Origin: Lentimicrobium sp. | Lineage (GTDB): Bacteria; Bacteroidota; Bacteroidia; Flavobacteriales; Flavobacteriaceae | Assembly (NCBI GenBank): GCA_022758945.1 | Contig: JAEMQE010000284.1 | Location: 1-13,290 of the forward strand | Length of the DNA stretch: 13,290 nucleotides | Direction of reading: 5' to 3' | Shown here: positions 1-6,798 of the stretch, piece after piece | Position numbering within the stretch: the first letter of the stretch is position 1 | Layout of the letters: each line of letters starts with the position of its first letter | Notes under the pieces: generated by a model | What the model was told of the DNA's origin: nothing | Database searches by the model: none | Seen by the model: only the letters and a program-made list of their open reading frames with translations | Program-made: the position numbers and the translations under genes

Positions 1-605
1 TGTAAAACCTCATAATTTTTGTCTACTGTTTTGGCAAAGCCAAAACCAGGATCAATTATCATATCATTGATGCCAAAACTTCTCGCTGTTGCTACTTTTT
101 CAGAAAAATAGAAAAGCATTTCCTTGACGATATTTTCATAATTGGTCATTGTTTGCATCGTTTCCGGAGTACCGCGTTTGTGCATCATAACGTATGGAAC
201 ATTATATTTGGCAATCGTTTCCATCATTTTTTGATCAACACTTCCTGCCGAAATATCATTGATAATTGACGCTCCGTTTTCAATACAAATTCTGGCAACT
301 TCACTTCTGAAAGTATCAATGGAAATCACCGTTTTCGGAAAATATTTCTGAATTAAACTCACAATAGGAACAATCCTTTTCAATTCCTTTTCTTCAGAAA
401 CATACTCCGCTTTAGGTTTACTGGAATAGGCGCCAATATCTATAAAAGTTGCTCCTTCAGAAATCATCTTTTTTGCCTGAAGCAAAATTTCACTTTCTTC
501 ATTGTATTTTCCGCCATCATAAAACGAATTTGGCGTAATATTCAAAATTCCCATCACTTTGGGAGTGGACAAATCAATTAAATTTCCATTACAATTTATA
601 GTCAT
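1..605 (-). CDS. folP: Dihydropteroate synthase, 3' end outside window
   Basis: Dihydropteroate synthase joins 6-hydroxymethyl-dihydropterin diphosphate to p-aminobenzoate in cytosolic folate synthesis and is the target of sulfonamides. Reading the minus strand from the ATG at 605-603 gives an uninterrupted 201-residue frame up to the window edge. Family signatures appear in order: MGILNITPNSFYDGG (about residues 18-32, pterin-site loop), DIGAYSSKP (about 55-63), ISIDTF (about 95-100), INDISAG, MMHKRGTP, and IIDPGFGFAKT near the end of the visible part. The usual family length is about 270-280 residues, so roughly a quarter is missing, including the C-terminal part that normally carries the K-x-x-R substrate-binding residues. 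The gene is divergent from the DUF1599 gene across a 115-bp spacer. The start is the first ATG of the frame, with the conserved MGILNITP about 18 residues in, as is usual. The only oddity is the truncation by the window. Confidence 0.95.
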   Translation of the reverse strand, partial: MTINCNGNLIDLSTPKVMGILNITPNSFYDGGKYNEESEILLQAKKMISEGATFIDIGAYSSKPKAEYVSEEKELKRIVPIVSLIQKYFPKTVISIDTFRSEVARICIENGASIINDISAGSVDQKMMETIAKYNVPYVMMHKRGTPETMQTMTNYENIVKEMLFYFSEKVATARSFGINDMIIDPGFGFAKTVDKNYEVL

Positions 606-692
606 TTCGGGCTGTTAGCTAGTAGTTGAACAATTTAATACTTAAAAATTAACATTCGTTAATCATCATTCTTCAAACAAAAAAATTATCCT

Positions 693-711
693 TATTTTTG
701 TGACAAATATA
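693..711. promoter_or_regulatory. Two opposed -7-like elements between folP and the DUF1599 gene
   Basis: The plus strand has TATTTTTG at 693-700, which fits the Bacteroidota -7 consensus TAnnTTTG and lies 20 bp before the ATG at 721. The minus strand has TATATTTG (711-704), also an exact match, reading toward folP with a leader of about 95 nt. Neither has a TTG at the expected -33 distance, so each call is tentative. The boxes face each other, and initiation sites would fall inside or next to the opposite element. Confidence 0.4.
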
Positions 712-720
712 CATCAATAA

Positions 721-1260
721 ATGAACATTACTTCACAACAATACGATAGCGTAATTGCAATTTGTCGCTCGCTATTTATCAATAAGATGAAAGATTACGG
801 AAGTGCCTGGCGCATTTTAAGATTGCCATCCCTAACAGACCAAATCTTCATCAAAGCCCAAAGAATAAGAAGTTTACAGGAAAATGAAGTTCGAAAAGTT
901 GACGAAGATGAAACTGGTGAATTCATCGGAATCATCAATTATTCGATTATGGCTTTAATCCAATTGGAACTTGGAGTTGTGGACCAGCCCGATTTAAATG
1001 TGGAAGAAGCAACCGAATTGTATGATCAAAAAATTGCTCTGACCAAACAATTAATGGAAGACAAAAACCACGATTATGGCGAAGCTTGGCGCGAAATGCG
1101 TGTTAGTTCACTGACAGATTTGATTTTGCAAAAACTGCTTCGAGTGAAACAAATTGAAGACAATAAAGGGAAAACTTTGGTTTCTGAAGGTATCGATGCG
1201 AATTATCAGGATATGATAAATTATGCTGTTTTTGCTTTAATTTTAATGAAGAAATTTTAA
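721..1260 (+). CDS. DUF1599 family protein with two tandem repeats
   Basis: A soluble protein of 179 residues with no signal peptide or membrane segment. It is built from two copies of one module: DYGSAWR (25-31), SLTD (37-40) and INYS (72-75) in the first half recur as DYGEAWR (118-124), SLTD (130-133) and INYA (166-169), an offset of 93-94 residues. This duplicated DYGxAWR layout is what I know as DUF1599, a conserved uncharacterised family common in Bacteroidota; some literature links such domains to nucleotide metabolism or modification, but the biochemical role is not settled. The conserved acidic and aromatic residues could form a ligand or metal site; that is inference. It is the first gene of the rightward string, with a likely promoter 20 bp upstream, and is followed after 17 bp by the DoxX-like gene. 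The family call is firm, the function unknown. Confidence 0.85.
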   Translation: MNITSQQYDSVIAICRSLFINKMKDYGSAWRILRLPSLTDQIFIKAQRIRSLQENEVRKVDEDETGEFIGIINYSIMALIQLELGVVDQPDLNVEEATELYDQKIALTKQLMEDKNHDYGEAWREMRVSSLTDLILQKLLRVKQIEDNKGKTLVSEGIDANYQDMINYAVFALILMKKF

Positions 1261-1277
1261 TTTAAATAATTTAAAAA

Positions 1278-2378
1278 ATGAAAAACTTTATCGCACAATT
1301 CTCAAGACTTTTTGTCGGGATTATATTCATTATTTCAGGATTGATAAAATTGAATGATCCGCTTGGCTTTTCCTATAAATTAGATGAATATTTTAGCGAA
1401 CCTGTTTTCAACATGCCGCTTTTTGTACCCTATTCATTGGCAATAGCCTTGTTTTTGGTAATTCTTGAAGTGGTTTTGGGAGTTATGCTTCTCATTGGTT
1501 ACAAATCAAAATTGACGATTTGGAGTTTGTTGCTTTTGGTAGTTTTGTTTACATTTCTGACATTTTACTCAGCATATTTTGATGTGGTAAAAGACTGCGG
1601 ATGTTTTGGCGATGCTTTACATTTAACTCCTTGGCAATCTTTTTCGAAAGATCTGATATTATTATTTTTTATTCTTATTTTGTTTTACAATCAAAAATAT
1701 ATAAAACCTTTATTTTCAAATACAATCCAAAACATTGTGGTTTTGGCAAGCATTATTTTGTGTTCTTTTATGGGTTACTGGGTTTTAAATCATTTGCCTT
1801 TGAAAGATTTTAGACCTTACAAAGTGGGAACCAATCTCAAAACCGCTATGGAAATTCCTGATAACGCACCTAAAAGTGTGGTGGAAATGACTTTTATTTA
1901 CAAAGTAAATGGAGTTGACAAGGAATTTTCTGAAAAAGATTTGATGTCACTTCCGGCTGGAGCAGCATTTGTTGACCGAAAAGACAAGGTTATTGTTCAA
2001 GGCTACCAACCTCCTATTCACGATTTTAAATTGGAACTGGATGGAAACGATAATACTCAATTGATTTTTTCAAAAGAAAAATCACTGCTGATTGTAGCTT
2101 ATAATTTAGAAAAAGCAAATGTAGAAGCCTTGCAAAAACTAAACAAATTATACAAAGAAGCTTCGGCAAAAGGTTATTATGTTGCCGTTGCAACCGGTTC
2201 TTCGAGTGATGTAATCGCTGATGTGAAAAAGAAATATGGATTTACTTTTGATTTCCTTTTTTGTGATGCAACAGCTTTAAAAACAGTAGAAAGAGCAAAT
2301 CCTAGTTTCGTAGTTTTGCATTATGGAACTATTATGCAAAAAGTGCATTACAACGATATTGATGATTTGAATCTATAA
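1278..2378 (+). CDS. BT_3928-type DoxX-like membrane protein with C-terminal soluble domain
   Basis: A 366-residue inner-membrane protein. The first half has about five hydrophobic segments (roughly residues 8-25, 52-75, 80-100, 124-139, 150-170), arranged like the DoxX/MauE superfamily. A conserved-looking CGCFGD motif (107-112) lies between helices 3 and 4, as in MauE-like proteins tied to thiol redox chemistry. From about 190 onward the protein is soluble and probably periplasmic. Its last third (LLIVAYNLEKAN, then an alpha/beta pattern ending ANPSFVVLHYG at about 342-352) looks like a degenerate thioredoxin-like fold with a proline at the cis-Pro position but no CxxC. The neighbouring genes encode a 90-residue membrane protein (14 bp downstream) and a CGDC thioredoxin lipoprotein, suggesting a shared envelope redox role. 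The exact substrate is unknown. Family assignment is from pattern and context, so it is good but not certain. Confidence 0.8.
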   Translation: MKNFIAQFSRLFVGIIFIISGLIKLNDPLGFSYKLDEYFSEPVFNMPLFVPYSLAIALFLVILEVVLGVMLLIGYKSKLTIWSLLLLVVLFTFLTFYSAYFDVVKDCGCFGDALHLTPWQSFSKDLILLFFILILFYNQKYIKPLFSNTIQNIVVLASIILCSFMGYWVLNHLPLKDFRPYKVGTNLKTAMEIPDNAPKSVVEMTFIYKVNGVDKEFSEKDLMSLPAGAAFVDRKDKVIVQGYQPPIHDFKLELDGNDNTQLIFSKEKSLLIVAYNLEKANVEALQKLNKLYKEASAKGYYVAVATGSSSDVIADVKKKYGFTFDFLFCDATALKTVERANPSFVVLHYGTIMQKVHYNDIDDLNL

Positions 2379-2392
2379 TTTACAGTTAGTTT

Positions 2393-2665
2393 ATGAGTAG
2401 CAGAAGAGAAAGAAAGAAAAAGAAATTATTGCTAATTTTAGTTAGTTGCTTCATTTTTGGGATAGGTTATTATATTCTAAACGAAGTCTCAACATGGTTT
2501 GAGGTGCCTTTAGGAGTAACTTTTTATGTTATTTTAGGATGTACTTTAATGGCTGTTTCAGGAATTTATATTGGATACACCATCAAGCAACTCTATTTCA
2601 CAAAGAGAAGAAAAAGAACTAAACGCATTTATTTAGACGATAATTCAAATGAGAAATCGGAATAA
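2393..2665 (+). CDS. Small two-helix membrane protein, function unknown
   Basis: A 90-residue protein whose family I do not recognise. It has a very basic N-terminus (SSRRERKKKK, residues 2-11), a first hydrophobic helix at about 12-29, a short linker, a second helix at about 40-62, then a second basic patch (KRRKRTKR, about 71-78) and an acidic tail. The positive-inside rule predicts both ends in the cytoplasm with a short periplasmic hairpin. It starts 14 bp after the DoxX-like gene on the same strand and is probably translated from the same message. The 134-bp gap after it holds a separate likely promoter for the thioredoxin gene. It may be an accessory subunit of the preceding membrane protein, but nothing in the sequence shows that. 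The uninterrupted frame, tight spacing and sensible topology support a real gene. Confidence 0.75.
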   Translation: MSSRRERKKKKLLLILVSCFIFGIGYYILNEVSTWFEVPLGVTFYVILGCTLMAVSGIYIGYTIKQLYFTKRRKRTKRIYLDDNSNEKSE

Positions 2666-2752
2666 TCGCAATTTATAACTTGAATCCGCCTAATAATAAA
2701 CAATTACGAAATCGAAATAGTGCAAATACCTGAAATATTGTGATTTACTCTT

Positions 2753-2783
2753 CCAAAATTTTGGGTTTTAAAATGTAACTTTG
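2753..2783 (+). promoter_or_regulatory. Likely promoter and palindrome of the TlpA-like gene
   Basis: TAACTTTG at 2776-2783 is an exact match to the Bacteroidota -7 element TAnnTTTG, 16 bp before the ATG at 2800. Just upstream is a perfect 12-bp palindrome, CCAAAATTTTGG (2753-2764). Its half CCAAAATT recurs at 2784-2791, 31 bp downstream. No TTG sits at the usual -33 spacing. The gap of 134 bp after the preceding gene supports an independent promoter here. Confidence 0.5.
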
Positions 2784-2799
2784 CCAAAATTAAAATTTA

Positions 2800-3297
2800 A
2801 TGAAAAAAATACTTATCCTGCTTTTAGCTTTTGCCAGTTTTTCTTGCTCACACGCCCAAAAAAAATCATTTTCTAAAGAAGCTTTGTCTGAAACATTATT
2901 GGCAACTGATGGAAGCCAAGTTGCTTTTAAAAACATCCTAAAAAAATACAAAGGAAAAACCCTTGTTATTGAAGTTTGGGCCTCGTGGTGTGGCGATTGT
3001 GTCAAAGCAATGCCAAAAATTAAAGAGTTACAAACCAATAATCCTGATGTGGCTTATGTGTTTATTTCAATGGATAAAACAGTCGAAAATTGGAAAATTG
3101 GAATTGAAAAACATGAACTTAAAGGCGACCATTATATGGCTAATGACCAAATGAAAGGTGTTTTCGGGAAAGCCATAGATTTAGATTGGATTCCAAGATA
3201 TATTATCATTGACAAAACCGGAAAAATTGTGGTATACAGAGCCATTGAAACCGATTTTGAAAAAATAAATGCAACTTTAAAAGATTTGAACAAATAG
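2800..3297 (+). CDS. TlpA-like thioredoxin-fold lipoprotein
   Basis: A 165-residue envelope thiol-disulfide oxidoreductase of the TlpA/ResA type. The N-terminus is a signal peptide: MKK, a hydrophobic core (ILILLLAFASF), then a cysteine at residue 16 that fits a relaxed Bacteroidota lipobox, so it is probably a lipoprotein. The active site is WASWCGDC (60-67, cysteines 64 and 67), followed by KAMP. The cis-proline is in DWIPRYIIID (P132), followed by the DKTGKIV hairpin typical of the family. CGDC is a variant of the usual CxPC seen in many Bacteroidota members. Likely roles are reduction or isomerisation of disulfides in exported proteins or cytochrome maturation; the partner is unknown, but the nearby DoxX-like CGCFGD membrane protein is an obvious candidate. 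A -7 element 16 bp upstream supports this start. tpiA follows after 39 bp and may be cotranscribed. Confidence 0.88.
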   Translation: MKKILILLLAFASFSCSHAQKKSFSKEALSETLLATDGSQVAFKNILKKYKGKTLVIEVWASWCGDCVKAMPKIKELQTNNPDVAYVFISMDKTVENWKIGIEKHELKGDHYMANDQMKGVFGKAIDLDWIPRYIIIDKTGKIVVYRAIETDFEKINATLKDLNK

Positions 3298-3336
3298 AAA
3301 TTAGAAATAAAATAGAATTATAAAAACACAATTAAA

Positions 3337-4089
3337 ATGAGAAATAAGATTGTAGCAGGAAACTGGAAAATGCACAAAAATGCAGAACAAACCGAAGATT
3401 TATTAAACGAATTAATAGCACAAATCCCAACCGAAAGTGATGCACAAATAATTGTTGCGCCTACGTTTGTCAACTTGGCTTCAGCAGTAGATCATTTAGA
3501 ATTTACGCCTATCAACGTGGCAGCACAAAATATGCACCAAGCAGAAAGTGGTGCTTATACAGGAGAAATCTCGGCTGATATGCTAAAAAGCGTTGGAGTA
3601 AACACCGTGATTCTTGGACATTCAGAACGCAGAGCAATTTTTCACGAAACTGATGCACTAATTGCCAGCAAAGTAGATACAGCATTAACTCACGATATGA
3701 CCGTTATTTTTTGTTTTGGCGAAGAGTTGAAAGACCGTCAATCTAAGAATCATTTTAATATTGTTGAAAACCAATTGAAAGATGGTTTGTTTCACATTGA
3801 AGCAAAAGATTGGGAAAAAATTGTTTTGGCTTATGAGCCAGTTTGGGCAATTGGAACCGGAGAAACTGCCAGCCCTGAACAAGCACAGGAAATGCATGAA
3901 TTCATCAGAGAAACAGTTCGCAAAGCCTTTGGAAGTGATATCGCCGAAGATGTTTCTATCCTTTATGGAGGAAGCGTAAAACCAGACAATGCAAAAGAAA
4001 TTTTCTCTAAACCAGATGTTGACGGAGGTCTTATTGGTGGTGCAGCACTTAATGCAAAAGATTTTGTGGCGATTGTGAATGCTATCTAA
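3337..4089 (+). CDS. tpiA: Triosephosphate isomerase
   Basis: Triosephosphate isomerase interconverts dihydroxyacetone phosphate and glyceraldehyde 3-phosphate in glycolysis and gluconeogenesis (cytosol). The 250-residue length is standard. All key residues are present: GNWKMHKN with N9 and K11, the electrophile H95 in GHSERR (95-99), the base E167 in the signature AYEPVWAIGTG (165-175, continuing into the flexible loop), and the phosphate-binding segments YGGSVKPDNA (210-219) and GGLIGGAAL (230-238). No residue is missing, so the enzyme should be active. It lies 39 bp after the thioredoxin gene with no -7 element in the spacer, so it is probably read from upstream. A strong intrinsic terminator starts 27 bp after its stop. 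In the flavobacterial genomes I remember, prmA and clpS often follow tpiA; here they do not. Confidence 0.98.
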   Translation: MRNKIVAGNWKMHKNAEQTEDLLNELIAQIPTESDAQIIVAPTFVNLASAVDHLEFTPINVAAQNMHQAESGAYTGEISADMLKSVGVNTVILGHSERRAIFHETDALIASKVDTALTHDMTVIFCFGEELKDRQSKNHFNIVENQLKDGLFHIEAKDWEKIVLAYEPVWAIGTGETASPEQAQEMHEFIRETVRKAFGSDIAEDVSILYGGSVKPDNAKEIFSKPDVDGGLIGGAALNAKDFVAIVNAI

Positions 4090-4115
4090 ATACCTAAATA
4101 ATACTCGAATAGGAG

Positions 4116-4147
4116 TCCTCAATTACGATAGTAGTTGGGGATTTTTT
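4116..4147 (+). terminator. Intrinsic terminator after tpiA
   Basis: An 11-bp stem, TCCTCAATTAC (4116-4126) pairing with GTAGTTGGGGA (4131-4141), with every position paired (two G-U wobbles) and a GATA tetraloop, is followed directly by six T (4142-4147). There is no matching T-run on the other strand, so it works for rightward transcription only. It closes the DUF1599-to-tpiA gene string and separates it from pps. Confidence 0.88.
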
Positions 4148-4179
4148 GTGCTTAAAAATTATCCGTTTACAGTATTAGA

Positions 4180-4228
4180 ACACTTAACAACTACACTCTT
4201 AAAGTATTGTTAAATAACACTTTAAAGA
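4180..4228. promoter_or_regulatory. Candidate operator upstream of pps: imperfect palindrome plus ACACT repeats
   Basis: Positions 4199-4225 form an imperfect 27-bp palindrome: outer arms TTAAAGT and ACTTTAA are perfect, and the core TGTTAAATAACA (4208-4219) is itself a palindrome of 5-bp arms around AA. The 18 nt at 4208-4225, TGTTAAATAACACTTTAA, recur with one change upstream of the membrane protein gene (7700-7717). Two more ACACT-type half sites precede it, ACACTTAAC at 4180 and ACACTCTTAAAG at 4193. The pps ATG is 141 bp downstream. The remainder of the 219-bp leader (4148-4366) has no recognisable gene and no exact TAnnTTTG element. A protein-binding site is inferred, not shown. Confidence 0.45.
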
Positions 4229-4366
4229 CTAAAACCTCTTAAAATAACAGCCGTTTTCCTAGAAATAATAGAAATTTTTTACTAAATTTACTGTATCGGC
4301 TTTAGCAAGCAGAAACTCCTACTACTCTCTTCTTATAGCCATTCTATATATTTAAAACCTATAAAT

Positions 4367-6781
4367 ATGGCAACTTCAAAACACATTCTATTTTTCAATC
4401 AAATTAGTATTACCGACATTGGTAAAGTGGGCGGTAAAAACGCTTCTCTTGGCGAAATGTACTGTCATTTGAATCCAATAGGAATTCGTATTCCAAATGG
4501 TTTCGCAGTTACAGCTGAAGGTTATCGACTATTTCGAAAAACCAATAATCTCGAAAAAGTACTCGAAGATTTGTTGTTTTCATTGGATACAAAAGAATAT
4601 TCCAATCTTTCTTCCATTGGAGAAAAGGCAAGAAACCTTATTTTATCGGCAACCATTCCCGAAGAAGTCAGCAATGAAATTCAGAAAGCTTACCAAGAAC
4701 TTTCAAAAATATGTGGAGCCAATAATCTCGGTGTTGCCGTTCGTAGCAGTGCCACTTCCGAAGATTTACCATCGGCAAGTTTTGCAGGAAGAATGGATTC
4801 ATTCCTGAACATCAGCGGAGAAAAACAATTGCTCGAAGCAGTTCGCCGCTGTTATGCCTCATTATTTACTGATCGCGCCATAAAATACCGTCACGATATG
4901 GGATTTGCAAATATGGACATCGCAATTTCCGTTGGCGTGCAACAAATGGTCCGAAGTGATAAAGCTTCTTCTGGCGTGGCTTTTACAATTGATCCTGATA
5001 CTGGATTTAAAAATGTAATCGTCATCAACGGAACTTTTGGATTGGGCGAAAATATAGTCCAAGGAAGAATCACTCCCGATGAATGGATGGTTTTCAAACC
5101 CACACTTTTCAACGCAAAACTAAATCCTATTTTGAAAAGTCGCTGTGGCAAAAAAGAATTCACAATGATCTATTCCGAAAATGCCGAAGTTGCATCAGCA
5201 GAAAAAACTATTGTGAATATTGACACGCCTTTGACAGAACAAAATAAATATTCGTTAACTGATAAAGAAGTAATTCAGATAGCACAATGGTGCCAAAAAA
5301 TTGAAAATCATTACAAAAAATCTATGGATATCGAATGGGCGAAAGATGGTTTGAACAACCAACTTTTTATCGTTCAGGCTCGCCCTGAAACTATTTACGG
5401 AAAAGAACGAAAACAAACCGTAGAAATCTATTCCCTAAAAGGAAAAAGTAAAGTACTGACAAGCGGCATTGCTTTGGGCAATAAAATTACCTCCGGAAAA
5501 GCCCGAATTTTGAATAGTCCGCAAGAAGGAAGTCTTTTACAGCAAGGTGAAATTCTCGTAACGGATGTCACCAATCCCGATTGGGATCCTATTCTAAAAA
5601 AAGCTGGAGCCATTATTACCAATAAAGGTGGTAGAACCAGTCATTCAGCAATTGTGGCACGTGAACTCGGAACTGTTGCCGTTGTGGGATGTGGCAATGC
5701 CACTTCCATTATAAAAAACGGACAAGAAATCACCGTTTCCTGTGCCGAAGGCAAAGATGGAAATATATACGAAGGCTTGCTGAAATGGGAAATAAAAGAA
5801 CAAGATTTCAGTCAACTGACTTTGTCAGAAACTGACCCAATGTTTATCCTCGCCGATCCCGAAAGAGCTTTTGATTTAAGTTTTTATCCCAATAAAGGCG
5901 TAGGATTAATGCGTATGGAATTTGCTATTTCTAACACAATCAAAATCCATCCGAATGCTTTGTGCGAACCCGAAAAAGTAACTGATGAAGCAACAATTTC
6001 AGCAATCAAAGAGTTAACTAAAGGCTATGAAAACGGTAAAGATTATTTCGTCGATAAACTTGCCGAAGCTGTTTCTACTGTTGCTGCGGCTTTTTATCCA
6101 AAGGATGTGATTGTGCGAATGAGCGATTTCAAAAGCAACGAATATGCCAACCTCATCGGCGGAAAATATTTCGAACCTGAAGAAGAAAACCCAATGATTG
6201 GTTTCCGTGGTGCTTCGCGTTATTACAGTGATTTTTATCGAAAAGGTTTTGCATTGGAATGCGAAGCAATGAAAAAAGTTCGAAACGAAATGGGATTGCA
6301 CAATGTAAAACTGATGATTCCATTTTGCAGAACAGTAGAAGAAGGTAAAAAAGTAATCGCTGAAATGGCTAAAAATGGATTAGTGCAAGGCGAAAATGAA
6401 TTGGAAATCTATGTAATGGTAGAAATTCCAAGCAATGTCTTGTTGGCTGACGAATTCGCCCAACTTTTCGATGGATTTTCCATTGGTTCAAATGATTTGA
6501 CTCAGCTAACACTTGGCTTAGACCGCGATTCCGCCTTAGTAAGTTATTTGTTCAGCGAACAAAATCCAGCGGTCAAGGCTCTAATTCGCGAAACCATTCA
6601 CGCTGCTAAACGTAATAACATAAAAGTAGGATTGTGCGGTCAAGCGCCAAGTGATATTCCGGAATTTGCCCAATTTTTGGTTGAAGAAGGCATTGACAGC
6701 ATTTCGTTCAATCCAGATGCTTTGATAAAAGGAATCGAAAATATATTGGTTGCCGAAAAGAAAAATACTATTCGAATATAA
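4367..6781 (+). CDS. ppsA: Phosphoenolpyruvate synthase (pyruvate, water dikinase)
   Basis: This enzyme converts pyruvate and ATP to phosphoenolpyruvate, AMP and phosphate, allowing gluconeogenesis from pyruvate, lactate or amino acids (cytosol). At 804 residues it is close to the usual 790-800. Domain order is normal: N-terminal ATP-grasp part (GGKNASLGEM 22-31; VRSSATSEDLPSASFAG 125-141; DPDTGF 209-214), the mobile phosphohistidine domain with GGRTSHSAIVARELG (421-435, catalytic H426), and the C-terminal PEP/pyruvate barrel (GVGLMRMEF 511-519; SDFKSNEYANLIGG 586-599; ENPMIGFRGASRY 607-619; GSNDLTQLTLGLDRD 707-721; catalytic C757 in GLCGQAPSD). Unlike the E. coli enzyme, where the ATP-binding loop reads AGQQETFLN, this protein has AGRMDSFLN (140-148). 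It starts a two-gene unit with the SDR 17 bp downstream. A long leader carries a palindromic element; no standard -7 box is seen. Confidence 0.95.
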   Translation: MATSKHILFFNQISITDIGKVGGKNASLGEMYCHLNPIGIRIPNGFAVTAEGYRLFRKTNNLEKVLEDLLFSLDTKEYSNLSSIGEKARNLILSATIPEEVSNEIQKAYQELSKICGANNLGVAVRSSATSEDLPSASFAGRMDSFLNISGEKQLLEAVRRCYASLFTDRAIKYRHDMGFANMDIAISVGVQQMVRSDKASSGVAFTIDPDTGFKNVIVINGTFGLGENIVQGRITPDEWMVFKPTLFNAKLNPILKSRCGKKEFTMIYSENAEVASAEKTIVNIDTPLTEQNKYSLTDKEVIQIAQWCQKIENHYKKSMDIEWAKDGLNNQLFIVQARPETIYGKERKQTVEIYSLKGKSKVLTSGIALGNKITSGKARILNSPQEGSLLQQGEILVTDVTNPDWDPILKKAGAIITNKGGRTSHSAIVARELGTVAVVGCGNATSIIKNGQEITVSCAEGKDGNIYEGLLKWEIKEQDFSQLTLSETDPMFILADPERAFDLSFYPNKGVGLMRMEFAISNTIKIHPNALCEPEKVTDEATISAIKELTKGYENGKDYFVDKLAEAVSTVAAAFYPKDVIVRMSDFKSNEYANLIGGKYFEPEEENPMIGFRGASRYYSDFYRKGFALECEAMKKVRNEMGLHNVKLMIPFCRTVEEGKKVIAEMAKNGLVQGENELEIYVMVEIPSNVLLADEFAQLFDGFSIGSNDLTQLTLGLDRDSALVSYLFSEQNPAVKALIRETIHAAKRNNIKVGLCGQAPSDIPEFAQFLVEEGIDSISFNPDALIKGIENILVAEKKNTIRI

Positions 6782-6798
6782 TTTAAAACAACACCATT

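Noticed and set aside
3685..4122. 145-codon open frame on the minus strand across tpiA and its terminator
   Set aside because: It is antisense to a perfectly conserved tpiA, its translation has no recognisable domain, and it is rich in Phe, Ile, Cys and Asn as expected for a shadow frame.
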